The notes under the pieces: generated by a model
Told to the model about the DNA's origin: nothing
The model's database searches: none
What the model saw: only the letters and a program-made list of their open reading frames with translations
Translations under genes and position numbers: made by a program
DNA from: WFZT01 sp964571845
Lineage (GTDB): Bacteria > Hydrothermota > Hydrothermia > B15-G9 > WFZT01
Direction of reading: 5' to 3'
Assembly (NCBI GenBank): GCA_964571845.1
Contig: CAZNDM010000074.1
Location: forward strand, 10,194-74,193
DNA: 64,000 nt
Part shown: in pieces, positions 17,938-27,619 of the stretch
How the letters are laid out: every line of letters begins with the position of its first letter
How positions within the stretch are numbered: position 1 is the stretch's first letter

Positions 17938-20328
17938 CTAATCTGCCCCTGATATTGGGCGGACCTTAACTACTCCTTTAATAGATTTGATGTGTCCAAG
18001 TAGTTCTTCAAGTTGTGTTCGCGTCTTCACATTCAATGTGAGATCAGCTATGAAATTCCCCCCGTACACACCTTTAATATTAGGGGAAACCTGGAATTTA
18101 CCGAACATAGAAGGCTTATCCTTACTAAGATCCAGAAGAAATTTATTAAGTCCCGTCAGATCTTCAGCTACCACTCTAACTTTCACTCTTCTTGAGAAAT
18201 CGACATCCTCGGTCCATCTTGCTGGCAGTATTCGACTTCTATTTCCCCTGTAATGTACTACATTCGGACAATCTTTCCTGTGAATGGTGACTACATGGGA
18301 CGTTGTGGCAATACCAACAATCTCATCACCTGGTAACTGGATACAGCACTTGGCAAATTTTATTTCCATACCCTTGATTCCACTTACCTCAACCAGTGGT
18401 TTTTTCTCACCCTGGCGAACATACCTGTGCTGAGGAAGGAATTTCCTCACTTTCCCGACCAATTTTCTTCTTGAAATTCTCTTCGCGTAGATTGCATAGT
18501 AAAGCTCCTCCTCAGCGTGCATGTTGAATGAACGTACCAGCCTGGGGAGTAGCCTGTCCAGGGTTTCACGTGGAACCTTCTCCTGTTCCAGAATCTCTTT
18601 TAATTGTTGTTCCCCGGCTTCAATCTCATCTGAGGCATATTTTATCAGAATTACTCTCTTTAATGCTTTTAAATTTATCTTTTCTTCCGCTATTTGAATA
18701 AATAAATTATTTTCCTGCCTCATTTTGAGGTCAGGGAGAATACTTCGGGCAACTTCTTGATAATCGAGGTCAAAGGGCAGTAATTTTTTGAGAATCTTCA
18801 TAAATTCTTCTTTCCCCTTTGAAATCTTTTGCTCTCGCTCCTGTCTTCTGAAGTAGGCTTTAATTTTTTGCCTTGCAGATGATGTTTTGACAAATCTGAG
18901 CCAGTCGAGGCTTGGAGATGGAACGGAACCTGTTTTTATTTCAACAATATCTCCATTTTTTAACTCGTAATTCAGGGGGACAAGTTTGCCATTAACTATC
19001 GCTCCTCTCGCTCTGTGCCCCAGCTCCGTATGTACTGCATACGCGAAATCAATGGGGGTCGAGTGTTTCTTTAAAATTTTAATCTCTCTTTTAGGTGTAA
19101 AAACATAGATATCCTCTTCCTTTAACTCATCCTTTAAAACCCTATAGTATATGCGGGGATCTTCGATATTCTTGGACCTTTCAATCAAATTATGCAGCCA
19201 TCCCATTAATTTCAGTGTTTCAGCCCCACTTTTCACTCCTTCTTTGTATCTCCAGTGAGCAGCAATTCCAAACTCTGCTATTTCATGCATCATTTCAGAG
19301 CGAATTTGAATTTCTATAAACTTGTTATCGGGTCCAACAACCGTGGTATGAAGAGACTGATAAAAATTCGGCTTGGGATTTGCCACGTAATCCTTAAATC
19401 TATCAGGTACAGGTTGATAAAGCTCATGAACAACCCCAAGAACCTTATAAACATCTTCCTTAGTTCTCGTAATGATTCTAATTCCATATAGGTCGTAAAG
19501 CTCTTCAAATTTCTTATTCTTTTTCTTCATTTTTTGGTAAACGGAGTAGATATGTTTTGGACGGGAAATTATTCTTGCTTCAATCCCTCTACGCTTTAAC
19601 TCAGCCCCCAGCTGAGCTTCTACAAGTCCAAGGAACTTCTCTCTGTCCCTTCTTTTTTCGTTTATCTTTCTCGCAAGATCAGAGTAAACAGATGGATTCA
19701 GATATTTGAATGACAGATCTTCAAGCTCCCATTTAATTTTCCAGATACCAATCCTATGTGCAAGTGGTGCATAAATCTCGAGAGTCTCTCGTGCAATTCT
19801 TCTCTTTTTATCATCTGGTAATGATTCAAGCGTCTTTATATTGTGCAGCCTGTCAGCCAGTTTTATGACAAGTACTCTTATATCTTCAGCTATAGATAAA
19901 ATCATCTTTCTATAGGTCTCGACCTTTTGCCTGTACATTTTCCCCAGCTCTCTCGCTCCATCCAGCTCACTGAGAGGGATCTGTCTGATCTTGGTTACTC
20001 CCTCAACGAGAAAAGTAATCTCTCTGCCGAACACTTCCTCAAGCTCTTCTGATGTTGTATCTGTATCTTCAAGGATGTCATGCAGTAGACCTGCTGCTAC
20101 TGTCGTAGCGTCCATTTTCAGATCAATAAGTATGAGAGCAACATTTATAGGGTGTGTAATATAAGGATCTCCGGATACTCTGAACTGTCCCCTATGCCTT
20201 TCACAGGCGAAATCGAGTGCTTTTTTTACCAATTCAACTTCATCATCAGAGAAAACACTTTCGACACGGTTTATTAATTTTTCTCTTAGAGTTATGAGCT
20301 CTTTTTCAATAGACCGGGAAAGCTGCAA
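17938..20328 (-). CDS. rel: Bifunctional (p)ppGpp synthetase/hydrolase (Rel/SpoT)
   Basis: Makes and degrades the stringent-response alarmones (p)ppGpp. The 796-aa protein has the hydrolase HD domain (HRGQF, ITHP, LLHDILEDT with HD at 83-84), then the synthetase domain (RFKDYVANPKPNFYQSLHTT, where RFKD is the charge signature of bifunctional enzymes), TGS (VFTPKREIKILKKHSTPIDF), a Cys-containing zinc-finger-like region (KCCIQLPGDEIVG) and a C-terminal ACT domain. The start is TTG with GAGGTGAT 8 nt upstream, overlapping the preceding gene by 23 nt, so translation is probably coupled to the ARPP-1 gene. Confidence 0.96.
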   Translation of the reverse strand: MQLSRSIEKELITLREKLINRVESVFSDDEVELVKKALDFACERHRGQFRVSGDPYITHPINVALILIDLKMDATTVAAGLLHDILEDTDTTSEELEEVFGREITFLVEGVTKIRQIPLSELDGARELGKMYRQKVETYRKMILSIAEDIRVLVIKLADRLHNIKTLESLPDDKKRRIARETLEIYAPLAHRIGIWKIKWELEDLSFKYLNPSVYSDLARKINEKRRDREKFLGLVEAQLGAELKRRGIEARIISRPKHIYSVYQKMKKKNKKFEELYDLYGIRIITRTKEDVYKVLGVVHELYQPVPDRFKDYVANPKPNFYQSLHTTVVGPDNKFIEIQIRSEMMHEIAEFGIAAHWRYKEGVKSGAETLKLMGWLHNLIERSKNIEDPRIYYRVLKDELKEEDIYVFTPKREIKILKKHSTPIDFAYAVHTELGHRARGAIVNGKLVPLNYELKNGDIVEIKTGSVPSPSLDWLRFVKTSSARQKIKAYFRRQEREQKISKGKEEFMKILKKLLPFDLDYQEVARSILPDLKMRQENNLFIQIAEEKINLKALKRVILIKYASDEIEAGEQQLKEILEQEKVPRETLDRLLPRLVRSFNMHAEEELYYAIYAKRISRRKLVGKVRKFLPQHRYVRQGEKKPLVEVSGIKGMEIKFAKCCIQLPGDEIVGIATTSHVVTIHRKDCPNVVHYRGNRSRILPARWTEDVDFSRRVKVRVVAEDLTGLNKFLLDLSKDKPSMFGKFQVSPNIKGVYGGNFIADLTLNVKTRTQLEELLGHIKSIKGVVKVRPISGAD

Positions 20329-21193
20329 AATGGATCACCTCATTATTCAGTTTTAGAGCATGAGCAACGGCCTTTTTATCTGCAAATCTTAATTCCTGGC
20401 CCTCTATAACTCCATCCGCCACCATGTAATCCCGGGAGAAAACATAATCTATGAAATTTTGTATTTCGGCCTCTTTAAAGTCGCCTGGTCCATACATCAT
20501 GGATTCCAGCGCTTCAAGAGCATATCCACGCAAAAGTTTTTTACTCATTTTTTTGAATAAACCGGGACCAACAAATATATCCATCCCAAGAATCTTTTTA
20601 CCTGCAACCACAATAAAACCCTTTGTATCCTCAGAAAATTCAGCATCCTCAACAAATCTATCTATATCATCTCTCAACGTCGAATATGCATCATGCATGG
20701 AGCTTGTAACTGACTTAACCCGAAAACTTTTAAGTGTGCTACGGACAGATTTCCATATTGCTGACTGATCTGATTTGAAACTTTTGTTTAGCTTGAGAGA
20801 TTGTGTAACGGATGATGCGAGTATCGACCTCAAAGAGGGATATGCCACCACGCCTGAATGATGAAACTCCCTGTTACCACTCCATCTGTTTTGTTCCACA
20901 CAGGTAACCGGGACTCGCGCACTCACGGGTTTGGAGGCGACCATAGATGTGTTAAAAACCCTGTTCTGAAGAGCGCCAATAATCTCCTCTCCATCAAGAA
21001 CAAAAAGCCTTCCTCCACCCTCGAAATCCAGCTCTGCTTCATTTACAACTCCAGTATCGTTTAAAAACAAAACCCCTCTATCTCTTGCCTCTTCAATACT
21101 CAGGTAGTTACCATTCCCTGTCCCGATAATCGGGTAAATAACAAGATTCCTCAAAAAATATGGTTCACCAATCCTGGGAGTCTCAAACATCAT
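20306..21193 (-). CDS. ARPP-1 (DUF6569) family protein
   Basis: A 295-aa protein of the family named for association with ARG and rhodanese-phosphatase proteins. Recognisable stretches are NYLSIEEARDRGVLFLNDTG, VNEAELDFEG, FVLDGEEIIGALQNRVFNTS, VPVTCVEQNRW and GFIVVAGKKILGMDIF. No catalytic mechanism is established for the family as far as I know. It overlaps the MBL gene upstream (4 nt) and rel downstream (23 nt), so the three are probably one message. Confidence 0.75.
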   Translation of the reverse strand: MMFETPRIGEPYFLRNLVIYPIIGTGNGNYLSIEEARDRGVLFLNDTGVVNEAELDFEGGGRLFVLDGEEIIGALQNRVFNTSMVASKPVSARVPVTCVEQNRWSGNREFHHSGVVAYPSLRSILASSVTQSLKLNKSFKSDQSAIWKSVRSTLKSFRVKSVTSSMHDAYSTLRDDIDRFVEDAEFSEDTKGFIVVAGKKILGMDIFVGPGLFKKMSKKLLRGYALEALESMMYGPGDFKEAEIQNFIDYVFSRDYMVADGVIEGQELRFADKKAVAHALKLNNEVIHFAAFPVY

Positions 21194-21906
21194 TCTATAT
21201 TAATAACCGAACCTGCTCCAGAGTCAATATAGTTTTCCTCACCAAACACTTCTCTCGCTATTTCCATGGCCAGATCACCAGAACAGTGGGACGGAGAGAT
21301 CTTTTCAACCCCCATTTCTTTCAAATATTTCATAACCTCTGTGATATAGTCTTCATCCTTGTGCAAAAGGTGAAAACCACCTACAACCAGGTAGATATGT
21401 TCATCAAGAAAATTACCTCTTACATGGGAGACTATCTTCGTGAGTTTCGGGTGAGAACATCCGGTAATAATAACGAGACCAGGTGGTGTTTTTATCACCA
21501 TGGACTGTTCTACAAGAATGGTGCCAAGCTGTCCAGTAGAGTAAACCCCATCAAACAGATTCTCAAATTCCTCTACTCTTTCAACTCTACCACCATGTCT
21601 TCTAACTCTTTCTTCAAATTCTCTTGAAATACTAATCGGGATATACACCACAGGTTCGTTTTCCATAACATTCAAAAGGTCAATCAGACCCCCGACATGG
21701 TCCAGATGAATGTGGGAAATAAAAATTCTACTAATACTGTCTGGAGAAATTTTGAAAGTCTCCATATTCTTTAAAAGAAGGTCTCCATCCGGTCCAGTAT
21801 CAAATAACACTCCCTCCTTCAGGCCTTCAATATAAATTGATAATCCCCAGCCGTATTTAAACTTTTCATTATGGATAACATTGTTAACGACGACCTTTAA
21901 CTGCAT
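21190..21906 (-). CDS. MBL-fold metallohydrolase, dihydropterin-ribofuranosylaminobenzene-phosphate-synthase-like subgroup
   Basis: A 238-aa metallo-beta-lactamase-fold hydrolase. ISHIHLDHVGGL carries the HxHxDH metal motif, ITGCSHPKLTKIVSH the next ligand, then GGFHLL and PSHCSG. The GCSHP and SHCSG signatures are shared with archaeal MptA-type and related bacterial proteins. A GGGGGTG ribosome site precedes the ATG. Substrate unknown; it is not a beta-lactamase on this evidence. Confidence 0.83.
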   Translation of the reverse strand: MQLKVVVNNVIHNEKFKYGWGLSIYIEGLKEGVLFDTGPDGDLLLKNMETFKISPDSISRIFISHIHLDHVGGLIDLLNVMENEPVVYIPISISREFEERVRRHGGRVERVEEFENLFDGVYSTGQLGTILVEQSMVIKTPPGLVIITGCSHPKLTKIVSHVRGNFLDEHIYLVVGGFHLLHKDEDYITEVMKYLKEMGVEKISPSHCSGDLAMEIAREVFGEENYIDSGAGSVINIE

Positions 21907-21926
21907 AATGCACCCCCTATGTTTGT

Positions 21927-23204
21927 TTAATCGACAAGATATTTAAACCTATTTATAAAGTCCTCCGGAGACATGTTACCAGCTCTTGCGAGCTCTTCAA
22001 TGTCCTCCGGAGACTCAAAGTCCTCCTTTTTTAATTTGATCATATATTCCTGGGAAACTCTGTAAGTTTCAGAGGTTGTATCCACAAATCTCACCCTGAG
22101 TCGTTCAGTCTCAGGGTCTATCAGCTCTTCAAAGGGGATAGGATTCAATCTCCCGCCTTTATACGAAATTATTGCCCCGCTCCCCTCCATATTTAGCAGA
22201 TACTCAACAGCTCCATGGCCAAGATTTTTCGTATATTCAATATCAAATGCAATCGGGGGTGCACTTCTCAAAATGTATCCAATTTCAACGTCAAGTATCT
22301 TAATATCTACTCCTCTCTTCCTAAGGGATCCGAGAACTGGATCTTTTAAAATTTTTCCAAGTGGGATTTCTGAAAGTCTCAAATGGCCGAAATCGTCTCT
22401 CTCCATTATTTGATCAGCTGGAAGATCATGAGGGTCTATCTTAAGTGCTATTCCTTCGGCAATCACAGCGACACCATCTTCCCTTCCCAGGGCTTTTCTC
22501 TTGATTATTGCTCCTTCAAGTATATCTGTGATATAATGCAGCGGCACCCTATCCCCTTTCAGCTCCTCCGGGATTACAGCAAGTGTCGCCCCGGCTGCTT
22601 TTGCTATACCCAGAGCGAGGTGTCCCGCCTCTCTCCCCATTGTTATCACAAAATACCACCTGTTAGTGGTCTTGGAATCTTCCATAATATTTCTTACAAG
22701 ATCTGTTCCCAATTCCTTCGCTGTTTCAAAACCGAACGTGGGCATATTCTCCGGCAAAGGAATATCATTGTCTATCGTCTTCGGAACATGGGCTATCCTT
22801 ATTCTATCACCCATCAATTTCTTTAATTTGTAAGCAAGAGTGGCAGTCCCATCCCCTCCGATAGTTACAAGATATTTAATTCTCAGTTCTGAAAAAGATT
22901 TCATTAAATTTTCAATCTTATCTCGCGAATCAATTGGATTATCCCTTGAAGATCTGAGAATTGACCCTCCGGTGAAATGTATTCTTGAAACATTCTCAAT
23001 CGAGAGAGGAACAAGAAATGAGGTATCTCCCCGACTCAACCATTTGAATCCATCCATTATTCCGATCACATCAAGTCCTTCATTTATAGCTTCGATGGTT
23101 ACAGCACCGATTACACCATTTATTCCTGGTGCAGGTCCCCCCATAACAGCAATTGCAAGAACCTCACTTCTCTTCCTCATGGCGAAAATTATAAATCCTG
23201 TCAC
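21927..23204 (-). CDS. pfkA: 6-phosphofructokinase, long clade with mixed phosphoryl-donor signature
   Basis: Phosphorylates fructose 6-phosphate in glycolysis. The 425-aa product shows MGGPAPGINGVIGA, TIGGDGTATLAYKL (116-120 GGDGT), HVPKTIDNDIP (PKTIDND at 141-147) and TMGREAGHLALGIAKAAGA. GGDG is typical of ATP enzymes, while the Lys in PKTIDND is usual for PPi enzymes; the mix is known from ATP-using trypanosomal-type PFKs. The start shown is GTG; ATG 23180 is also possible and would give MRKRSEVLAIAVMGG. It heads the leftward group and is divergent from cydA. Confidence 0.9.
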   Translation of the reverse strand: MTGFIIFAMRKRSEVLAIAVMGGPAPGINGVIGAVTIEAINEGLDVIGIMDGFKWLSRGDTSFLVPLSIENVSRIHFTGGSILRSSRDNPIDSRDKIENLMKSFSELRIKYLVTIGGDGTATLAYKLKKLMGDRIRIAHVPKTIDNDIPLPENMPTFGFETAKELGTDLVRNIMEDSKTTNRWYFVITMGREAGHLALGIAKAAGATLAVIPEELKGDRVPLHYITDILEGAIIKRKALGREDGVAVIAEGIALKIDPHDLPADQIMERDDFGHLRLSEIPLGKILKDPVLGSLRKRGVDIKILDVEIGYILRSAPPIAFDIEYTKNLGHGAVEYLLNMEGSGAIISYKGGRLNPIPFEELIDPETERLRVRFVDTTSETYRVSQEYMIKLKKEDFESPEDIEELARAGNMSPEDFINRFKYLVD

Positions 23205-23269
23205 TAAAAAAAAGAAACTCCAGTAATGGAAACTTCGCTTTTTTTGAATTATTATTAATAAAATTCTCC

Positions 23270-23300
23270 TTGTAAAAACTAAGAGTTTGTATTATATAAT
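23270..23300 (+). promoter_or_regulatory. Putative cydAB promoter with leader
   Basis: TTGTAA (23270-23275) and overlapping TATATA/TATAAT (23293-23300), with a spacer of 17 or 19 nt. About 50 nt of leader follow, ending in AAAAGGAGG 8 nt before the cydA ATG. I see no clear FNR or ArcA site. Confidence 0.45.
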
Positions 23301-23357
23301 TACTCATCTGAGGGGTTATTTCTTTTGGTCGTCGAATACTAAAAGGAGGTATGTATT

Positions 23358-24716
23358 ATGAATGTGTTAACCCTATCGAGGTGGCAATTTGCAATTACCA
23401 CCATATACCACTTCTTCTTTGTACCTCTCACTCTCGGTTTATCTATTCTTGTCGCTATAATGGAAAGTAAATACGTGTCAACCGGTGACGAGATGTACAA
23501 GAAGATGGCTAAATTCTGGGGCAGACTGTTCCTCATAAATTTCGCCATGGGTGTGGTCACAGGTATTGTTCAGGAGTTCCAGTTTGGTATGAACTGGTCT
23601 GAATACTCAAGATTCATGGGAGACATCTTCGGTGTACCTCTTGCAATAGAAGCACTGCTGGCCTTTTATCTTGAATCCACCATGCTTGGAGTCTGGACAT
23701 TTGGCTGGAATAAACTCTCAAAGAAAACACACGCCCTTACCATCTGGCTTGTTGCTATTGGTTCAAATTTGTCAGCTCTATGGATCTTAATTGCAAATTC
23801 TTTCATGCAGGAACCTGTGGGATACAAACTTGAAAATGGTAGAGTGCTTCTGACAAATTTCAAAGCGGTGTTCTCCAATCCTAATGTCTGGGTTCAATTC
23901 CCCCATGTACTTACTGCCGGGATAACTACAGCTGGATTCTTTGTACTCGCCTTTAGTGCGTATCATCTTCTGAAGGGAACAAAAGACGTGGAGTTCTTCC
24001 GTCGCTCCTTCAAGTGGGGCGCTGTGTATGGTCTCATCGGTGTAATTCTTGTAATTATAATTGGCCATATCCAGGGACAGCATCTTACAAGAACCCAACC
24101 CACAAAGATGGCTGCGGCAGAGGCACTCTGGGAAACAGAGGACCCAGCAAGCTTCTCCCTCTTCGCTATAATTGACACAAAGGCCCAAAAGAACCCCGTT
24201 GACATAAAAATCCCCGGCTTCCTGAGCTTCCTCGTTTACAACAAATTTAGTGGAGAAGTAAAGGGTATAAAGGACCTACAGAAAGAATATGAGGCAAAAT
24301 ATGGTCCAGGTAACTATATTCCGCCCGTAAAAACCTGCTACTGGTCATTTAGATTAATGGTAGGATTCGGTCTATTAATGCTATTGATAGCCATTATTGC
24401 AATTCCTTATGCCAAACGAGATCCGTCAGAAATTCCCAGGTGGTTCCTTAAATTATCAGTCTGGTCCGTTTTCTTCCCCTATCTGGCAAATACTTTTGGA
24501 TGGATGCTCACTGAGTTTGGGAGAAATCCATGGATCGTGTATGGTCTTTTAAAGATAAAAGATGCAGTCTCACCTAATCTCGCCCCTGGTACCGTTCTCT
24601 TCTCACTACTGATGTTCGCTATTGTATACGGCTTACTCATGATTGCTGATGTTTATCTACTCGTTAGGTACGGTTTGAAACAGGGCCCTGAAGGGGCTGT
24701 TTCAGAAGGATACTAA
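23358..24716 (+). CDS. cydA: Cytochrome bd oxidase subunit I
   Basis: Quinol-oxidising, oxygen-reducing subunit of the bd terminal oxidase. In the 452-aa chain the heme ligands are visible: H18 (TTIYHFF), H183 (QFPHVLTAG) and M334 (SFRLMVGFG). E98 and E106 lie in LAIEALLAFYLEST, and GHIQGQHLTRTQPTK starts the Q-loop. The distance to M334 indicates the short Q-loop class. GWMLTEFGRNPWIVYG closes the conserved part. A strong AAAGGAGG precedes the ATG. It enables microaerobic respiration or oxygen scavenging. Confidence 0.97.
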   Translation: MNVLTLSRWQFAITTIYHFFFVPLTLGLSILVAIMESKYVSTGDEMYKKMAKFWGRLFLINFAMGVVTGIVQEFQFGMNWSEYSRFMGDIFGVPLAIEALLAFYLESTMLGVWTFGWNKLSKKTHALTIWLVAIGSNLSALWILIANSFMQEPVGYKLENGRVLLTNFKAVFSNPNVWVQFPHVLTAGITTAGFFVLAFSAYHLLKGTKDVEFFRRSFKWGAVYGLIGVILVIIIGHIQGQHLTRTQPTKMAAAEALWETEDPASFSLFAIIDTKAQKNPVDIKIPGFLSFLVYNKFSGEVKGIKDLQKEYEAKYGPGNYIPPVKTCYWSFRLMVGFGLLMLLIAIIAIPYAKRDPSEIPRWFLKLSVWSVFFPYLANTFGWMLTEFGRNPWIVYGLLKIKDAVSPNLAPGTVLFSLLMFAIVYGLLMIADVYLLVRYGLKQGPEGAVSEGY

Positions 24717-24728
24717 GGAGGTTCAATC

Positions 24729-25748
24729 ATGGTATTCCAGACAATCTGGTTTATTCTTGTAACAGTTTTATTTATTGGGTTCTTCTTCCTTGAAGGATTT
24801 GATTATGGAGTGGGAATTCTTCTCCCATTCCTTGGGAAGAAGGATGAAGAGAGAAGGGCCATAATAAATGCTATTGGTCCATTTTGGGATGGAAACGAGG
24901 TCTGGTTAATAACTGCCGGTGGTGCACTTTTTGCATCTTTTCCACAGGTTTACGCAACGCTGTTCAGTGGTTTCTATCTTGCTCTCTTCTTGATTCTCCT
25001 GGGGCTCATAGTCAGGGGTGTGTCCTTTGAGTTTAGAAGCAAGCTGGAAAGCTCTTCCTGGAGAAATTTCTGGGATTGGATGAACTTCCTGGGGAGCTTT
25101 CTTGCTGCTCTTCTCTGGGGTGTAGCTGTTGGAAATCTTATCCGTGGTGTACCGATTGACGAGAAAATGTATTATCACGGTGGACTACTCGGGCTAATCA
25201 GCGTATTTACACTCATTGCAGGGATAACTTTTGTTCTGTTGTTTGCCTATCACGGAGCAAATTTCCTTTCACTCAAACTCGATGGTGAAATGGCCGAAAG
25301 AGCAAAGGCAACTGCCAGGAAACTCTGGATCTGGGTTGTAATTTTCGCTGTAATCTTCATTCTGTGGTCACTTTTCGGCACTCCATACTTCACAAAGGGA
25401 GCAGTTCCAGGATTATCATTCCTTGCTGCCGCACTTGCTGCTATCTCACTACTTATCTCCGGGTTCAGAGCCATGCAGGGTAGAAGTGGATGCGCCTTTT
25501 TCTGGAGTGCACTTACTATCGTCTTCGCTACAGTAATGGTTTTCGCGGGTCTCTACCCAAGAATCATGATCTCCACGCTCAATCCAGCATGGAGTCTTAC
25601 AATTTCTAATGCCTCAGCCAGTCAGTACACCTTGAAAACCATGACTATTGTGGCAGTAATTCTCGTTCCAATTGTACTCCTTTATCAAATCTGGACATAC
25701 AGGGTTTTTAAAGACAGGATCAGTACGAAGAGCGAAATGGAATACTGA
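24729..25748 (+). CDS. cydB: Cytochrome bd oxidase subunit II
   Basis: Second membrane subunit of the bd oxidase, 339 aa with about eight or nine helices. The N-terminus has the hallmark FFLEGFDYGVGILLPFLG, followed by FWDGNEVWLITAGGALFASF. It begins 12 nt after cydA with AAGGAGG in front, so the two form one operon that ends in the 17-bp hairpin at 25756-25792. Confidence 0.96.
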   Translation: MVFQTIWFILVTVLFIGFFFLEGFDYGVGILLPFLGKKDEERRAIINAIGPFWDGNEVWLITAGGALFASFPQVYATLFSGFYLALFLILLGLIVRGVSFEFRSKLESSSWRNFWDWMNFLGSFLAALLWGVAVGNLIRGVPIDEKMYYHGGLLGLISVFTLIAGITFVLLFAYHGANFLSLKLDGEMAERAKATARKLWIWVVIFAVIFILWSLFGTPYFTKGAVPGLSFLAAALAAISLLISGFRAMQGRSGCAFFWSALTIVFATVMVFAGLYPRIMISTLNPAWSLTISNASASQYTLKTMTIVAVILVPIVLLYQIWTYRVFKDRISTKSEMEY

Positions 25749-25755
25749 TAGGATA

Positions 25756-25792
25756 GAGAGGGGGGCGAAGCCTCTGGCTTCGCCCCCCTCTC
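25756..25792. terminator. Perfect 17-bp GC-rich hairpin after cydB
   Basis: GAGAGGGGGGCGAAGCC, loop TCT, then the exact reverse complement. No T tract follows; the downstream bases are pyrimidine-rich. It separates cydAB from cydDC. Confidence 0.75.
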
Positions 25793-25877
25793 CTCACCCC
25801 CCAACCCTCGCTTTATCCTCCATGGTCCCACCCCATGAACAAAAAGATGCTCTCCCATCCTCAAAACTCATCTTCTT

Positions 25878-25883
25878 TATAAT
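25878..25883 (+). promoter_or_regulatory. -10 box of cydDC, likely leaderless
   Basis: A perfect TATAAT ends 8 nt before the cydD ATG at 25892. No good -35 is visible 17-18 nt upstream. The position implies transcription starting at or next to the start codon. Confidence 0.45.
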
Positions 25884-25891
25884 TTACCCAC

Positions 25892-27619
25892 ATGAAAATT
25901 GATAAACGTCTGTTCAAAGAAATAAGAAAGTACAAATTATCACTGATCTCAACCACTATCCTCAGTTTTTTAATTGGGGTACTGATTGTACTACAGGCAC
26001 GATACTTCAGCAAAATTGTCAATTTAGCATTTCTAAAAAAATACTCCTTAAAACAACTTTATCCACTCATACTTCTTCTCGTTGTCATAATTATTCTCAG
26101 AGCAGTGGCTCTGTATTTGAACTCGGTAGTGACGACAAACATCTCCATTAAAACGAGACACAATCTCAGAAAACGTCTCATCAAAAAAATTGTATCTCTC
26201 GGACCTTCTTTTACCAGCAAGGAACTAACAGGAGAGTTAACAACTACCCTTACAGAGGGAATAGAAAAACTTGATCCCTATATCAGGGAATACATTCCCC
26301 AAATCATTCTCACGGCAGTAATTCCAATTATGGTACTGTTTTTTGTGTTTCCACGTGACTTTTACACAGGGTTAATTTTCATTATCACTGCTCCCCTCAT
26401 TCCCTTTTTCATGTATTTGATAGGACTCGCAGCCGAAAAAATCACCAAAAAGCAGTGGGAAACTCTGAGCAAGATGAGTGCCTATCTGCTGGATGTCATC
26501 CAGGGGCTCACAACATTGAAAGTTCTTAATCGTTCGAAGGAAGAGAAGGAAAGACTGAAACGTACCGTCGAGGAATTCCGTAAGACGACGATCAGTGTGC
26601 TTAAAGTAGCATTTATATCCGCTCTCACACTGGAACTGATAGCGACTCTCAGCACGGCCATTGTGGCAGTTGAAATTGGACTGAGATTGCTTTACGGCAA
26701 ACTGGCCTTTGAACAGGCCTTTTTTATACTGCTACTTGCACCTGAGTTTTACACGCCATTCCGTCAGCTCGGCGCAAAATTTCATTCTGGCATGGCAGGA
26801 GTTGAAGCAGCAAATAGAATTTACCAGATCCTATCGATCCAGAATCATGAAACTCATAACCAACTGAAAAAAATAGATTTTAACAACCGCATCCTGTTTA
26901 AAGAAGTCAAATTCTCTTACGGAGATAGAGAGGCTCTTCGTGGAATCAATTTTGAACTAAGAAAGGGAGAGAAGATTGCCCTTGTTGGGCCGACAGGGGC
27001 CGGAAAATCTACAATAGCCAGCCTGTTGTTAAAATTTATTACGCCTGACGAGGGAGAAGTCTTTGTAGATTCAACTCCACTCTCCACAATCTGTGGAGAT
27101 ACATGGAGACAACTTATTTCATGGGTTCCTCAGTCACCATACATTTTCAACACCACTATTATGGAGAACATCCTGATTGCACGTCCTGGTGCAACCTATG
27201 AAGAAGTCGTTGAGGCAGCCAAAGCGGCTCACGCACATGAATTCATTACCAAACTTAAATACGGTTATAAAACAATTGTGGGAGAGAGGGGCGCAAAATT
27301 AAGTGGTGGTCAGGCCCAAAGAATAGCTATTGCACGGGCTTTTTTAAAAAACTCACCTATATTGATTCTTGATGAGGCAACTGCTAATCTCGATCCAGAG
27401 ATAGAAAGGATGATCACCGATGCCACCTACAGGCTGTTACAGTCTAAAACTGCTCTGATAATAGCCCACAGGATCAGTACCATCTTCAAAGCAGACAGGA
27501 TTATAGTCCTTGAAAATGGAAAAATAGTTGAGCAGGGAACTCACGAGTTACTCATGAAAAGAGGCAAGTTATATCCCAGGCTCGTTAAAAAATACAGGGG
27601 AGAATATGAAAACCTTTAG
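25892..27619 (+). CDS. cydD: ABC exporter CydD (thiol/heme exporter half)
   Basis: A 575-aa half-transporter with an N-terminal six-helix domain and a C-terminal ATPase. Walker A is GPTGAGKSTIASLL, the signature is LSGGQAQRIAIARAF and Walker B is ILILDEATANLD. CydDC exports glutathione/cysteine-type thiols and is needed for bd oxidase assembly; recent work also links it to heme. Position next to cydAB and CydC supports the assignment over a generic lipid exporter. It overlaps cydC by 14 nt. Confidence 0.9.
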   Translation: MKIDKRLFKEIRKYKLSLISTTILSFLIGVLIVLQARYFSKIVNLAFLKKYSLKQLYPLILLLVVIIILRAVALYLNSVVTTNISIKTRHNLRKRLIKKIVSLGPSFTSKELTGELTTTLTEGIEKLDPYIREYIPQIILTAVIPIMVLFFVFPRDFYTGLIFIITAPLIPFFMYLIGLAAEKITKKQWETLSKMSAYLLDVIQGLTTLKVLNRSKEEKERLKRTVEEFRKTTISVLKVAFISALTLELIATLSTAIVAVEIGLRLLYGKLAFEQAFFILLLAPEFYTPFRQLGAKFHSGMAGVEAANRIYQILSIQNHETHNQLKKIDFNNRILFKEVKFSYGDREALRGINFELRKGEKIALVGPTGAGKSTIASLLLKFITPDEGEVFVDSTPLSTICGDTWRQLISWVPQSPYIFNTTIMENILIARPGATYEEVVEAAKAAHAHEFITKLKYGYKTIVGERGAKLSGGQAQRIAIARAFLKNSPILILDEATANLDPEIERMITDATYRLLQSKTALIIAHRISTIFKADRIIVLENGKIVEQGTHELLMKRGKLYPRLVKKYRGEYENL

